Below, piece by piece: positions 29,567-38,430 of a DNA stretch of 64,000 nt (its first letter is position 1; each line of letters opens with the position of its first letter). The DNA is taken from NCBI RefSeq assembly GCF_009758205.1, contig NZ_WRXN01000011.1:1-64000 (forward strand). Direction: 5' to 3'. Origin of the DNA: Chitinophaga tropicalis (lineage in GTDB: Bacteria; Bacteroidota; Bacteroidia; Chitinophagales; Chitinophagaceae). A program made the translations under genes and the position numbers. Below the pieces are notes generated by a model. It did no database searches. It saw only the letters and a list, made by a program, of their open reading frames with translations, and was not told the origin of the DNA.

Positions 29567-29639
29567 AGCGGGAGACGAGGTTCGAACCCGCGACCTACAG
29601 CTTGGAAGGCTGTCGCTCTACCAACTGAGCTACTCCCGC
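29567..29639 (-). tRNA. tRNA-Gly (anticodon TCC)
   Basis: The cloverleaf on the minus strand has acceptor stem GCGGGAG / CTCCCGC with discriminator T (usual for Gly), and anticodon stem ACAGC / GCTGT around CTTCCAA, giving anticodon TCC. Its position matches glyT in the E. coli thrU-tyrU-glyT-thrT-tufB operon. Confidence 0.96.
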
Positions 29640-29748
29640 ATTTAAACTTAAATAACCAAAGAACTTATGCCTCTCAATTAAAAGAAATCTCCCTTTAACA
29701 GAGAAGTTCCGCCATTGCGGGGAGCAAAAGCGGAACATTTGCACTGTG

Positions 29749-29829
29749 TGGGCAGGATAGGATTCGAACCTATGAAGTCGAAACAGCGGATTTACAGTCC
29801 GCCCCATTTGGCCACTCTGGAACCTGCCC
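29749..29829 (-). tRNA. tRNA-Tyr (anticodon GTA)
   Basis: This class II tRNA on the minus strand has acceptor stem GGGCAGG / CCTGCCC with discriminator A, anticodon arm GCGGA-CTGTAAA-TCCGC (anticodon GTA) and a long variable arm. Its position matches tyrU of E. coli. Confidence 0.96.
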
Positions 29830-29896
29830 AATCCTAAAACTCCTTCTTCAAAACTTTGTCCGTCCGGACTTCTTTTTTGCTTCGGAATTTTTCCGG

Positions 29897-29970
29897 AGCC
29901 AGCAGAGGGATTCGAACCCCCGACCCACTGATTACAAATCAGTAGCTCTGGCCAACTGAGCTATGCTGGC
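29897..29970 (-). tRNA. tRNA-Thr (anticodon TGT)
   Basis: A cloverleaf on the minus strand with acceptor stem GCCAGCA / TGCTGGC, and anticodon stem ACTGA / TCAGT around TTTGTAA, giving anticodon TGT. It is the first gene of the tRNA-tuf operon; the promoter is about 180 nt upstream. Confidence 0.96.
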
Positions 29971-30113
29971 ATACCAAGTATTTATTAAAAGGTATCCGTT
30001 AAAGAGGGTGCAAAAATAGAGGATTTTATTTATTCTCAAAATCTTTTTTTCAGCGCCCGGATACAAATTTTTACACTTGTTTCATTTGGCTTAAATGCCC
30101 TACAGTAAAGAAC

Positions 30114-30165
30114 TTTACTACCTTTGCCGATCCCTTTTTTCGATCGGGATGGCAAAGGTAGTAAA
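30114..30165. repeat. 15-bp inverted repeat carrying two copies of the -7 element
   Basis: Perfect 15-nt arms (30114-30128 and 30151-30165, tttactacctttgcc and its complement) are separated by 22 nt. After a one-base bulge, atccc / gggat (30130-30134, 30146-30150) adds 5 more pairs. Each arm contains TACCTTTG, the Bacteroidota -7 consensus, one on each strand. Only the minus-strand copy has a TTTG at the right distance. The hairpin is not followed by a T run on either strand, so it does not look like an ordinary terminator for hpf. Confidence 0.85.
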
Positions 30166-30183
30166 CAGATATTTAATTCCAAA
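30153..30183 (-). promoter_or_regulatory. promoter of the tRNA-tuf-secE-nusG operon
   Basis: On the minus strand TTTG (30180-30183) is followed by exactly 19 nt and TACCTTTG (30153-30160), a perfect Bacteroidota promoter. Transcription should start near 30147, inside the loop of the inverted repeat, about 180 nt before the first tRNA. Confidence 0.8.
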
Positions 30184-30197
30184 ATATTTTTAAGATT

Positions 30198-30497
30198 TTA
30201 CTGAAATTTCTTCTCTTTCTGTCGTTTGATCTGGGTAACGACTGAGTCAAAGGCAAGGTCAAAAGACTCTTCGAAGGATTTGGATTCGTGCTTCACGAAT
30301 AGGTCTTGGCGGGGAATGTGGACTTTAATCTCGGCAATTTTATCTTTAACCTGATGGGCTATTCCATCTAACTTCAAAAAAACCTCAACGCTAATAATCC
30401 TGTCATAAAACGTGTTCAATTTCTGGATCTTTTTGCTCACATGATCTATCAGTTTGGAGTCTGCATCAAAGTGTACGGTTTGAATTTGAACGTTCAT
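30198..30497 (-). CDS. hpf: ribosome hibernation promoting factor
   Basis: The 99-aa protein is the short form of HPF/RaiA (YfiA family). Motifs are VQIQTVHFDADSKLIDHVSKKIQKL, VEVFLKLDG, AEIKVHIPRQDLFVKHESKSFEESFDLAFDSVVTQI. The fold is beta-alpha-beta3-alpha, and it binds the 30S subunit at the mRNA/tRNA channel to inactivate ribosomes in stationary phase. It lacks the C-terminal dimerisation domain of long HPF. It is downstream of xerC and a small ORF on the same strand, in the rpsU-xerC-hpf order. Confidence 0.93.
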   Translation of the reverse strand: MNVQIQTVHFDADSKLIDHVSKKIQKLNTFYDRIISVEVFLKLDGIAHQVKDKIAEIKVHIPRQDLFVKHESKSFEESFDLAFDSVVTQIKRQKEKKFQ

Positions 30498-30624
30498 AGT
30501 ACTAATTTTTAGTTTTTAACAATCTTGTACATGCTCGTAACATTACGTCCATAGGCTTTCATTAATTTTAATGGTTTTGGATATCGACTAATGCAAGATG
30601 TAATACAAAGAACTCATTACTAAT

Positions 30625-30732
30625 TTAATCACTTTTCGACTCTTTTTGATAACCATTTAGTAATATTTTGTTAAAACAGACAAGTGTCATAAACATGCCA
30701 CCAGCAACCACAAAACCTATGACAATGATCAT
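30625..30732 (-). CDS. small single-span membrane protein, 35 aa
   Basis: An ATG at 30732, 3 nt after the xerC stop, opens a 35-codon frame. The product has an N-terminal hydrophobic helix (MIIVIGFVVAGGMFMTLV) followed by a polar, lysine-rich tail (YQKESKSD). The tight spacing to xerC suggests translational coupling, and the hydrophobic-then-charged layout is typical of real small membrane proteins. I recognise no family. It fills most of the otherwise empty 238-bp xerC-hpf spacer. Confidence 0.5.
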   Translation of the reverse strand: MIIVIGFVVAGGMFMTLVCFNKILLNGYQKESKSD

Positions 30733-30735
30733 GTT

Positions 30736-31683
30736 CTACTCACCTTTAGGATGTGCCTTCCGGTAAGCTTCCCTGAGCTTTTCTATACTATTATGTGTAT
30801 ACACCTGTGTAGATGCAAGACTGGCATGCCCAAGCAATTCCTTGACAGCATTAAGATCAGCTCCATTGTTGGTAAGATGGGTCGCGAACGTATGCCGCAG
30901 CACATGCGGGCTCTTTTTACTGATAGTAGTGATCTGATGATGAGTGAGATACCCCTTCACCACATTATAGACATATTCCCGGTATAACTTCTTCCCCGTC
31001 CGCGGATTCACCAGTAGCACCTCCCCCCCATACTCCGCCAGCTCCCTCCTGCACGCCGCCATATATTCCCGGATCTGCTCCCTCAACCCACTGCTCACAG
31101 GAATGATCCGCTCCTTATTCCCCTTCCCCAGCACCTTAATGGTCAGATTGCTCATATCTACATGCCTCCCCTGCAACGATACAAGCTCAGATACCCTGAT
31201 CCCCGTATGGTACAGCAATTCAAAAATGAGCCTGTGGGTCATCCCCTGCAGATCTGCCGTAAAAATAGGAGCATCCTCCTGCCCCCTCCGCATACTGCGG
31301 TTATCCTCCACAGCCTGCATCCCCTTTTCATCAATAAACCCGGGCAGCCGCTTGCCTATCTTAGGCGCAGTCACCTTCGTCATCGGGGTCTGAGACATCT
31401 CCCCCTGCCGTAATGCGTATTTGAAGAATGATTTAAGAGTAGATATCTTGCGGTTAACACTCTTGGCCACTATCCCCTGCTCCATTAACCAGGCCAGCCA
31501 GGTACGGACATGAGAATGCGATATGCCCGGAAGAGGCAGATCGCCATATTGGGATTGTATAAAAGTAAAAAATTGGGTAAGGTCCTGCTGATACGCAGCA
31601 AATGTATGCGCAGAATAACGCTTTTCTAGCTGGATATATGCAAGGAAACGGGTTGCTACCGGATGTATTACTTCGCTCAACAC
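30736..31683 (-). CDS. xerC: tyrosine recombinase XerC-like
   Basis: The 315-aa protein is a housekeeping tyrosine recombinase. The N-terminal SAM-like DNA-binding domain covers about residues 10-95 (FLAYIQLEKRYSAHTFAAYQQDL). The catalytic domain has all active residues: Arg in HTGIRVSEL, Lys in GKGNKERIIP, His-x-x-Arg in SPHVLRHTFATHL, His in LLGHASLASTQ and the nucleophile Tyr in VYTHNS. Xer proteins resolve chromosome dimers at dif. The start codon is GTG at 31683 (TTG follows), directly after the T tract of the rpsU terminator. Its location beside rpsU and hpf, not in an island, argues against a phage integrase. Confidence 0.9.
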   Translation of the reverse strand: MLSEVIHPVATRFLAYIQLEKRYSAHTFAAYQQDLTQFFTFIQSQYGDLPLPGISHSHVRTWLAWLMEQGIVAKSVNRKISTLKSFFKYALRQGEMSQTPMTKVTAPKIGKRLPGFIDEKGMQAVEDNRSMRRGQEDAPIFTADLQGMTHRLIFELLYHTGIRVSELVSLQGRHVDMSNLTIKVLGKGNKERIIPVSSGLREQIREYMAACRRELAEYGGEVLLVNPRTGKKLYREYVYNVVKGYLTHHQITTISKKSPHVLRHTFATHLTNNGADLNAVKELLGHASLASTQVYTHNSIEKLREAYRKAHPKGE

Positions 31684-31729
31684 AAAAAAATTGATGATTG
31701 TAAAGTTATATAAAACCTTACAATCATCA
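31684..31729 (-). terminator. rpsU terminator abutting the xerC start
   Basis: The stem tgatgattgtaa / ttacaatcatca (31692-31729, 12 bp) is followed on the minus strand by AATTTTTTT, and the next three bases are the GTG start of xerC. xerC transcription from the rpsU promoter therefore needs read-through. Confidence 0.8.
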
Positions 31730-31761
31730 CATATCTTGCGTGGGTATTCAACCCGACTGGA

Positions 31762-31959
31762 TTAATCGCCTAATTTACCACTAGCCAGCTGCTGCTTGTA
31801 AACAGCTTTCAGCACTTCGGTACGACGCTTTACAGATGGTTTTGTGAAAGATTGACGTGACCTGAGTTGCAGCAGGATACGGGCTTTCTCAAATTTCTTT
31901 TTGTATTTTTTGAGCGCCTTGTCAATGTTTTCGCAATCTTTAGAATCGATGATCAACAT
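31762..31959 (-). CDS. rpsU: 30S ribosomal protein S21
   Basis: The 65-aa basic protein is S21: MLIIDSKDCENIDKALKKYKKKFEKARIL, then LRSRQSFTKPSVKRRTEV. S21 sits near the anti-Shine-Dalgarno end of 16S rRNA. In Bacteroidota S21 takes part in hiding the anti-Shine-Dalgarno sequence, which agrees with the lack of such motifs in this window. It has a consensus promoter and a short leader of about 22 nt. Confidence 0.96.
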   Translation of the reverse strand: MLIIDSKDCENIDKALKKYKKKFEKARILLQLRSRQSFTKPSVKRRTEVLKAVYKQQLASGKLGD

Positions 31960-31986
31960 AATTAATACTCCTTTTTTTCAGGAAGG

Positions 31987-32017
31987 CAAAGATAATACAT
32001 TGTTTTAAATAAACAAA
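31987..32017 (-). promoter_or_regulatory. rpsU promoter
   Basis: On the minus strand TTTG (32014-32017), 19 nt, then TATCTTTG (31987-31994): a perfect Bacteroidota promoter. The expected start near 31981 gives a leader of about 22 nt. Confidence 0.8.
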
Positions 32018-32164
32018 ATGCATTCATTGCCTCTTTTCCGGTAGCGATCAAGTCCATATCATCTCCACATCAAAAGCATGGAAGAAAGCACGTTCCTGGT
32101 ATATTCCAGGTACGTTTCAGGTATACCAAAAGGATAGTTACCCCAAATTACCTAAATTAGCCCC

Positions 32165-32755
32165 ATGTTTACAGGAATAATAGAATCATTAGGAGAAGTT
32201 ATCAGCACCCGCAGGGAAGGCACCAATATGGTCATTACCATCAACTCCTCTCTCGCGCCGGAATTAAAAGTAGATCAGAGCGTATCCCACAATGGCGTCT
32301 GCCTGACCGTTACCCGCATCCAGGACAATACTTACGACATCGTAGCCGTAGCCGAAACCCTCCAGAAAAGCAATATAGGCCTGCTCACACCCGGCCAGAA
32401 AGTGAACCTGGAAAGAGCCATGCTCTTCAACGGCCGCATAGACGGCCACCTGGTACAGGGCCATGTAGACAGCACAGGAGAATGCGTTTCCGTCACCCCG
32501 CAAAACGGCAGTTGGGAATTCCGCTTCCGCTACCCGGCCCGGTTCGCTGACCTTATCGTGGAAAAAGGCTCCATCTGCCTCAACGGCATCAGCCTCACCA
32601 TATATAATGTAACAGATACAGAATTTTCTATTGCCGTTATTCCATATACTTACGAACACACTAACATATCTGCAGTTCAACCCGGCCATACCATCAACCT
32701 GGAATTCGATATCCTGGGAAAATATGTGGCCCGGCAGCTGGCAGTCAGATCATAG
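32165..32755 (+). CDS. ribE: riboflavin synthase, alpha subunit
   Basis: The 196-aa protein converts two 6,7-dimethyl-8-ribityllumazine molecules into riboflavin. It has the N-terminal MFTGIIESLGEV and two lumazine-binding repeats: SVSHNGVCLTVTRI with NGRIDGHLVQGHVD in the first, and KGSICLNGISLTIYNV near the second. The length is normal. I see no FMN riboswitch in the 200 bp upstream; that stretch instead carries short related repeats built on 'caggta' (about 32089-32133). The next gene, an FMN-dependent oxidoreductase, starts 15 nt downstream, so cofactor maker and user are in one operon. Confidence 0.95.
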   Translation: MFTGIIESLGEVISTRREGTNMVITINSSLAPELKVDQSVSHNGVCLTVTRIQDNTYDIVAVAETLQKSNIGLLTPGQKVNLERAMLFNGRIDGHLVQGHVDSTGECVSVTPQNGSWEFRFRYPARFADLIVEKGSICLNGISLTIYNVTDTEFSIAVIPYTYEHTNISAVQPGHTINLEFDILGKYVARQLAVRS

Positions 32756-32770
32756 CTAAAAGATCCACTT

Positions 32771-33775
32771 ATGCACTTAACCTCAGCCCTGGCTATCCGC
32801 TACCCGGTCATTATGGCCCCCATGTTCCTTGTCAGCAACGAGAAAATGGTAAAGGCCGCAATGGAAAACGGCATCGCCGGTACATTCCCCTCCCTCAACT
32901 ACCGTAAAGAAGGAGAACTGAAAGCCGTACTGGACCACCTAAATGAACACAGATCACAGCTACCGCCAGGACTGGGCACCTATGGTGTGAACCTCATCGT
33001 ACAAAAAACCAACCCGCTTTACCATAAACACCTGCAGGATTGCGTAACTGCCAAAGTACCATTATATATTACTTCCCTGGGCAGCCCAAAAGAAGTCATT
33101 GCCGCCGCCCACAGCTACGGCGCAAGAGTACTTTGTGACGTCACCAATCTTCAGCATGCCGAAAAAGCAGCCCAGGCGGGTTGCGACGGATTCATTGCAG
33201 TTTGCGCCGGCGCCGGCGGACATGCAGGCCCCTACCCCATGCACATCCTGGTTCCGGCCCTCCAGAAAGCATATCCCGATAAAATACTGGTAGCAGCAGG
33301 CGGCATCGCCACAGGAAAACAACTGGCCAGCGCCCTGGTATTAGGCGCTCACGGAGCATCCATAGGCACCCGCTTCATAGCAAGCGAAGAAGCTACCGTA
33401 AGCAACGAATACAAAAAAGCCATACTGGATTACGGAATGGAAGATATTGTCCTGACCGAACGGCTCTCCGGTACCCCCTGCAACGTCATCAATACCCCTG
33501 CTGCAAAAAAGATCGGTTACAAACAGAACTGGCTGGAAAAACAACTGAATAAAAATGCCAGTACCCGCAAATATTTCAAAATGCTGATACAGCTAAGAGG
33601 AATGAAAAAACTGGAACAGGCAGTAAAACCAGGAAATTACCAGCAGTTATGGTCTGCCGGACAAAGCGTTGAAATGGTGGAAGATATCAGCAGCATAGAA
33701 ACCATCGTGAAAAGATTAATACAGGAACTTGATGAAACATTAGCCCCCTTCCGTATTAACCAACCCTCTTTATAA
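32771..33775 (+). CDS. nitronate monooxygenase family (FMN-dependent)
   Basis: This 334-aa TIM-barrel protein belongs to the nitronate monooxygenase / 2-nitropropane dioxygenase family. Visible motifs: YPVIMAPMFLVSNEKMV at the N-terminus (FMN site), GCDGFIAVCAGAGGHAGPYP (catalytic region; the family's AGGHxG motif is present), ILVAAGGIATGKQL and LGAHGASIGTRFIASEEA (phosphate binding of FMN). It probably oxidises alkyl nitronates or a related substrate. The C-terminal part after residue 255 is a lysine-rich helical extension usual for this subgroup. It is cotranscribed with ribE. Confidence 0.85.
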   Translation: MHLTSALAIRYPVIMAPMFLVSNEKMVKAAMENGIAGTFPSLNYRKEGELKAVLDHLNEHRSQLPPGLGTYGVNLIVQKTNPLYHKHLQDCVTAKVPLYITSLGSPKEVIAAAHSYGARVLCDVTNLQHAEKAAQAGCDGFIAVCAGAGGHAGPYPMHILVPALQKAYPDKILVAAGGIATGKQLASALVLGAHGASIGTRFIASEEATVSNEYKKAILDYGMEDIVLTERLSGTPCNVINTPAAKKIGYKQNWLEKQLNKNASTRKYFKMLIQLRGMKKLEQAVKPGNYQQLWSAGQSVEMVEDISSIETIVKRLIQELDETLAPFRINQPSL

Positions 33776-33776
33776 T

Positions 33777-34175
33777 CTAGACCCTTTTAGACCTCATCCC
33801 CTTAACATGTGCCAGTTCCTTACTTTTCAGATACTGCTCATATTCCGCCGATCCTATACCATATATCGCCACTTTCCCCTCAGCATCACAGTGCACTCCC
33901 CAACCATACCTTTTTACCAGGGGAGATGCCCTCAGACAAGCCTGCCCCTTTGAAAAAAACTCCTCCCAGGCAGATTTTCCCACATTATTTTTAGTGGCAA
34001 ATACCTGGAAAATCACATCATCTGATGTAAATCTGTAAGGATGACGACTCATCATATCAAACTGGATATTGGCCGCAGACCGGCTCTCCCCCCTTACCGG
34101 AGGAATCTCCGCAGTACCGGCCGGACAATCTTCCGATACTTCAATAAAAGTGTTATAATAATTGGTGGTTTTCAT
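33777..34175 (-). CDS. DUF6157 family protein
   Basis: The 132-aa cytosolic protein matches the DUF6157 family as I know it: start TTNYYNTFIEVSEDCPAGTAEIPP, then IQFDMMSRHPYRFTSDDVIFQVFA, and ASPLVKRYGWGVHCDAEGKVAIYG. The family function is not known. It converges with the nitronate monooxygenase gene, with one base between the two stop codons. Confidence 0.75.
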   Translation of the reverse strand: MKTTNYYNTFIEVSEDCPAGTAEIPPVRGESRSAANIQFDMMSRHPYRFTSDDVIFQVFATKNNVGKSAWEEFFSKGQACLRASPLVKRYGWGVHCDAEGKVAIYGIGSAEYEQYLKSKELAHVKGMRSKRV

Positions 34176-34234
34176 TTCAGATAAAAAAATTAAAATATGG
34201 AATGATTTTTTCAGCTTTCCGGTAAAAATAACAA

Positions 34235-34873
34235 TTGAAAGGATTATTAACAGCTCTGCTGATATTGTATACTCTGGGCGCCATAGCTCAGGATAATACC
34301 GTCACCTCCGTTACCGCCAGTTATGACAACGATGCCGTAGCTGAATTATATGACCGCATGCCCATCGGCCTGCAACTGACCTATCAGAACGGACAGGTAA
34401 GAAAAACTGAAGGCTACCTGGGCGGGAACTACCGCTGGAACCGGTTGAAAATAACCACTTCCAATGGTATACTGCAAAACGGATACCTGACCATCAACAG
34501 GCAACAGCTTGCTCAGCAACATTATAAGATTGAACTTACCATCACCATGCCGGATACAGAGAAACCTCTTACCACCACGCTGACACTTCCCCACCTGGAA
34601 CATATACGCTTCAACCACTATGCCGACAGCCTGAAAAGAGGTATCCGCTTCTACCTGAATGTAGAAGGCACTTTTAGCAGCGGAAAGATCTACCCGCTGG
34701 ATACTGCCTCTGTAAAGTTTGAAACAGACAAAGGAAAACTGCTGGGACAGGACCTCCTGCTGAACAGCAATGATAAAGAAACCCGTTTCATTACCGTCAC
34801 AGCCACCAACAAGCATGATGCTGCCATGTCTGTAACCAGCACCATACCCGTAAAACAATTATCAGATCAGTGA
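34235..34873 (+). CDS. unrecognised exported protein
   Basis: The 212-aa product begins with a signal peptide (KGLLTALLILYTLGAIAQ, cleavage near residue 19). The mature part is beta-rich with many Thr and Asn and no cysteine, and I recognise no domain. The start codon is TTG at 34235; it is needed to include the signal peptide, because there is no ATG upstream in frame. The 3' end overlaps the convergent DUF58 gene by 12 nt. It may have no link to that cluster. Confidence 0.6.
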   Translation: MKGLLTALLILYTLGAIAQDNTVTSVTASYDNDAVAELYDRMPIGLQLTYQNGQVRKTEGYLGGNYRWNRLKITTSNGILQNGYLTINRQQLAQQHYKIELTITMPDTEKPLTTTLTLPHLEHIRFNHYADSLKRGIRFYLNVEGTFSSGKIYPLDTASVKFETDKGKLLGQDLLLNSNDKETRFITVTATNKHDAAMSVTSTIPVKQLSDQ

Positions 34874-36202
34874 ACGGGCCTTTAGCTCCAGGTACTTATT
34901 TACGACATTAAGGGTTAACTGCTGAGGTGGGGTGAGCAAAGACAGGATTCCATATTTGGAAAGCTCCATTACCATCTGCTTTTTCTCATAAGAAAATTTC
35001 TGCGCTATAACCTGGCGATATATATCTTCCATAGTATGTGCTTCTTCTTTCGTTATCTTCTTCAACTCTGTGTTCTCAAAGAACACTACCAGCAAAAGAT
35101 GATACTTGGAAAGCCGGCGAAGATATGGCAGCTGCCGCTGCAAAGCCGTCATTGATTCAAAATTCGTGAACAGGATAAGTAACGACCGTTGTGAAAACAC
35201 ACTGCGTATCGTAACGCTCAGCTTTTCGTAATCACTCTCCTCCCATTGTGTTTCCTGCGCATACAGCTTTTCCAGGATCACGTTCATCTGCGTTTTCTTA
35301 CTGGTAGACGGAAGAATATCCACCTGCTGCGCAGCCAGTGTAACCAGCCCTGTCTTATCCCCTTTTTGAAGGGCTATATTGCTGAAAACAAGCGTAGCGT
35401 TGATAGCGTAATCCAGCAGGGTAAGTCCTTCAAAAGGCATCTTCATAGCTCTGCCCTTATCAATTACACAATATACCTGCTGCGAACGCTCTTCCACATA
35501 ATTATTCACCATGAAATTCCCCCTGCGGGCCGTAGCCTTCCAGTTAAGCCTGCGCACATCATCTCCGCGAACGTATTCCTTGATATGATCAAACTCCATA
35601 CTCTGCCCTATCATACGCTTCCTGTGCACGCCCAGCTCCTGCAATTTGCCATTGAAAGAATACAGCTCATAGTTACGCAGCTGGAAGAATGAAGGATATA
35701 CTTTTACGGTAGCACTGTTATCTGCTGTAACACGCCGCTGGCATAACCCCAGCGGACTTCTCACAAAAGTATTGGTATTACCGAAAGCATACTCTCCCCT
35801 TTCTACCGGACGTAAACTATAATGCAGCTCTTTCTTTTCTCCCGGCTTCAGGGCCTCCTTCAACACAAAATCTCTCATCTGGAACTGCATTGGCAACTCT
35901 TCCAGCACCTTCACAGAAACAGGGAAACGGTAGTTATTTACCAGCTTTAACAGGATATCATTATCATCCCCATTACTGAATCTTCCCGCCATAGTGCGCC
36001 CTGCCGTAAAAGGCTGCTTCCCTGCAGCAAACAACAGGAAGAGGTCCAGCAACAACAGGAAGACCAGCACGGCAATACCAGCCTGCGCAACGATATATAA
36101 TGCCGGGAAGAAGTAGGTTACAACAAAAAAGATCGCTATGCTTCCCAGCGCTACATAAAAACGTGTAGTGAAAAATAAAGCCTGATAGAATGATCTCTTC
36201 AT
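34862..36202 (-). CDS. DUF58 domain membrane protein
   Basis: The 446-aa protein has two N-terminal transmembrane helices (about residues 12-55), a beta-sandwich-like middle part (residues 85-190) and the DUF58 domain with GVHRKRMIGQSMEFDHIKEYVRGDDVRRLNWKATAR, the family signature, followed by a vWA-like fold (CVIDKGRAM). DUF58 proteins are encoded next to MoxR AAA+ ATPases and are thought to be their assembly partners. It is the last gene of the minus-strand cluster, 12 nt after moxR. Confidence 0.88.
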   Translation of the reverse strand: MKRSFYQALFFTTRFYVALGSIAIFFVVTYFFPALYIVAQAGIAVLVFLLLLDLFLLFAAGKQPFTAGRTMAGRFSNGDDNDILLKLVNNYRFPVSVKVLEELPMQFQMRDFVLKEALKPGEKKELHYSLRPVERGEYAFGNTNTFVRSPLGLCQRRVTADNSATVKVYPSFFQLRNYELYSFNGKLQELGVHRKRMIGQSMEFDHIKEYVRGDDVRRLNWKATARRGNFMVNNYVEERSQQVYCVIDKGRAMKMPFEGLTLLDYAINATLVFSNIALQKGDKTGLVTLAAQQVDILPSTSKKTQMNVILEKLYAQETQWEESDYEKLSVTIRSVFSQRSLLILFTNFESMTALQRQLPYLRRLSKYHLLLVVFFENTELKKITKEEAHTMEDIYRQVIAQKFSYEKKQMVMELSKYGILSLLTPPQQLTLNVVNKYLELKARSLI

Positions 36203-36214
36203 ACAGCACTGTTA

Positions 36215-37194
<980 letters not shown>

Positions 37195-37195
<1 letters not shown>

Positions 37196-38430
37196 TATTT
37201 CGAGTTTAAATAAAAGGCCTGTATATTTTTATAAAATCGTTTCAAAGAATCATCACTCACCCTATCTGCTCTCTGTATCATTTCAACTTCCTGCAGGATG
37301 TCTTTCACATGCTGTAAAGGCATTACAGCTTTCCGCGAAAGCGCATCCGCAAAATTATCGTCTATCTGGTGTGTGCCCAGGTAATAACGGCTACGTATAA
37401 ACTCCATCCACTGCTGTATGATCTTTCTAGCCAGGTTGGCATTGTCATGCTGCTGATAATACAACTGGCCCATTGCTTCCACAAATTCAAGGGAATTGTT
37501 GGTAAGCAATGGCTTTTCAGGGATGATACGCTGCCTGCGTTTACTTTCAAACAACACATAGATGAGCAGTAACACTACTATCAGCCATAAAGCCCAACGC
37601 ATGGCAGGAAAGCGCATCAACACCTCCCATTCACTGAAATCGCTTGAATCGCGGGAACGCAGGTATTTGTAATATTCATCCCAATACACATTCTCTGCAT
37701 AATAGCTCGTATATCCCAGTTGCCTTTCCATAGACATGATATTATTTCTATGAAGCAGGAAATAGTTGGTAAGAGCAGAAGGGTTCAGAGATAAAAATAT
37801 ATCCCCTTTACCATGATGTATCTTTATAAAGTTAGGTTGATGATTGGCATTAGTACCCAGTATAACGGTCCTGGACGTATCCATACCTGAAAAGTACCTG
37901 CCGGCAAAAATGCCTATCCTTGAGTACACTGTATCCGGCGCCAGGTTAGGATTCACAAAATGCTGAACAGAGCTGTCCACCAATGGCCAGGAAGTACGGA
38001 CTGCCAGCTTCAGCCCCAGGCGCTCCAGCAATAAGCTGTCCGGTTCATTGGCAGCAATGAAGAGCTCATTCCCGTCCGTAACATAGGTCAGCATATGTTG
38101 TACATCTTCTTTCGAAGTGTATAATTTATCTGTAACAAGGATATACAGATTGCCACCAGCGGAAGATAATACGTCGTCTTTCGAATAAGTACGTGTGAAG
38201 GATTTGGTAACAATATGCGGTTTGACAGCATAATAGGTAAAGATATGCGGCAACGCCTGGTATGCAACATAGCAGCCGCCCGGCTTCTTGTCCTTATAGG
38301 AAAAGCTTTGTTGGGTAAGATCAATATCTTCCTGCTTATCTTCAGACTGTGTCCGGGAAGACAGCACCAGCAGCAGGATCACCACCAATCCCAGTACACT
38401 GAATAGTATGATTATTGTTTTTGATTTCAC
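37195..38430 (-). CDS. DUF4350 domain membrane protein
   Basis: The 411-aa protein has an N-terminal transmembrane helix (TIIILFSVLGLVVILLLVL), an extracytoplasmic DUF4350 domain (about residues 45-265, with a Rossmann-like pattern such as LYILVTDKLY and DGNELFIAANE) and a second helix (WALWLIVVLLLIYVLF, about residues 278-295), then a cytoplasmic tail. DUF4350 resembles a glutamine-amidotransferase-like sensor fold without known chemistry. It overlaps the DUF4129 gene by 4 nt (ATGA) and moxR by 1 nt. Confidence 0.82.

Noticed and set aside
30736..31683. Tyrosine recombinase as a sign of a mobile element
   Set aside because: It sits in the conserved rpsU-hpf-tRNA-tuf context and has XerC-like length and motifs. 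No attachment-site repeats or phage genes are nearby, although tRNA genes follow.
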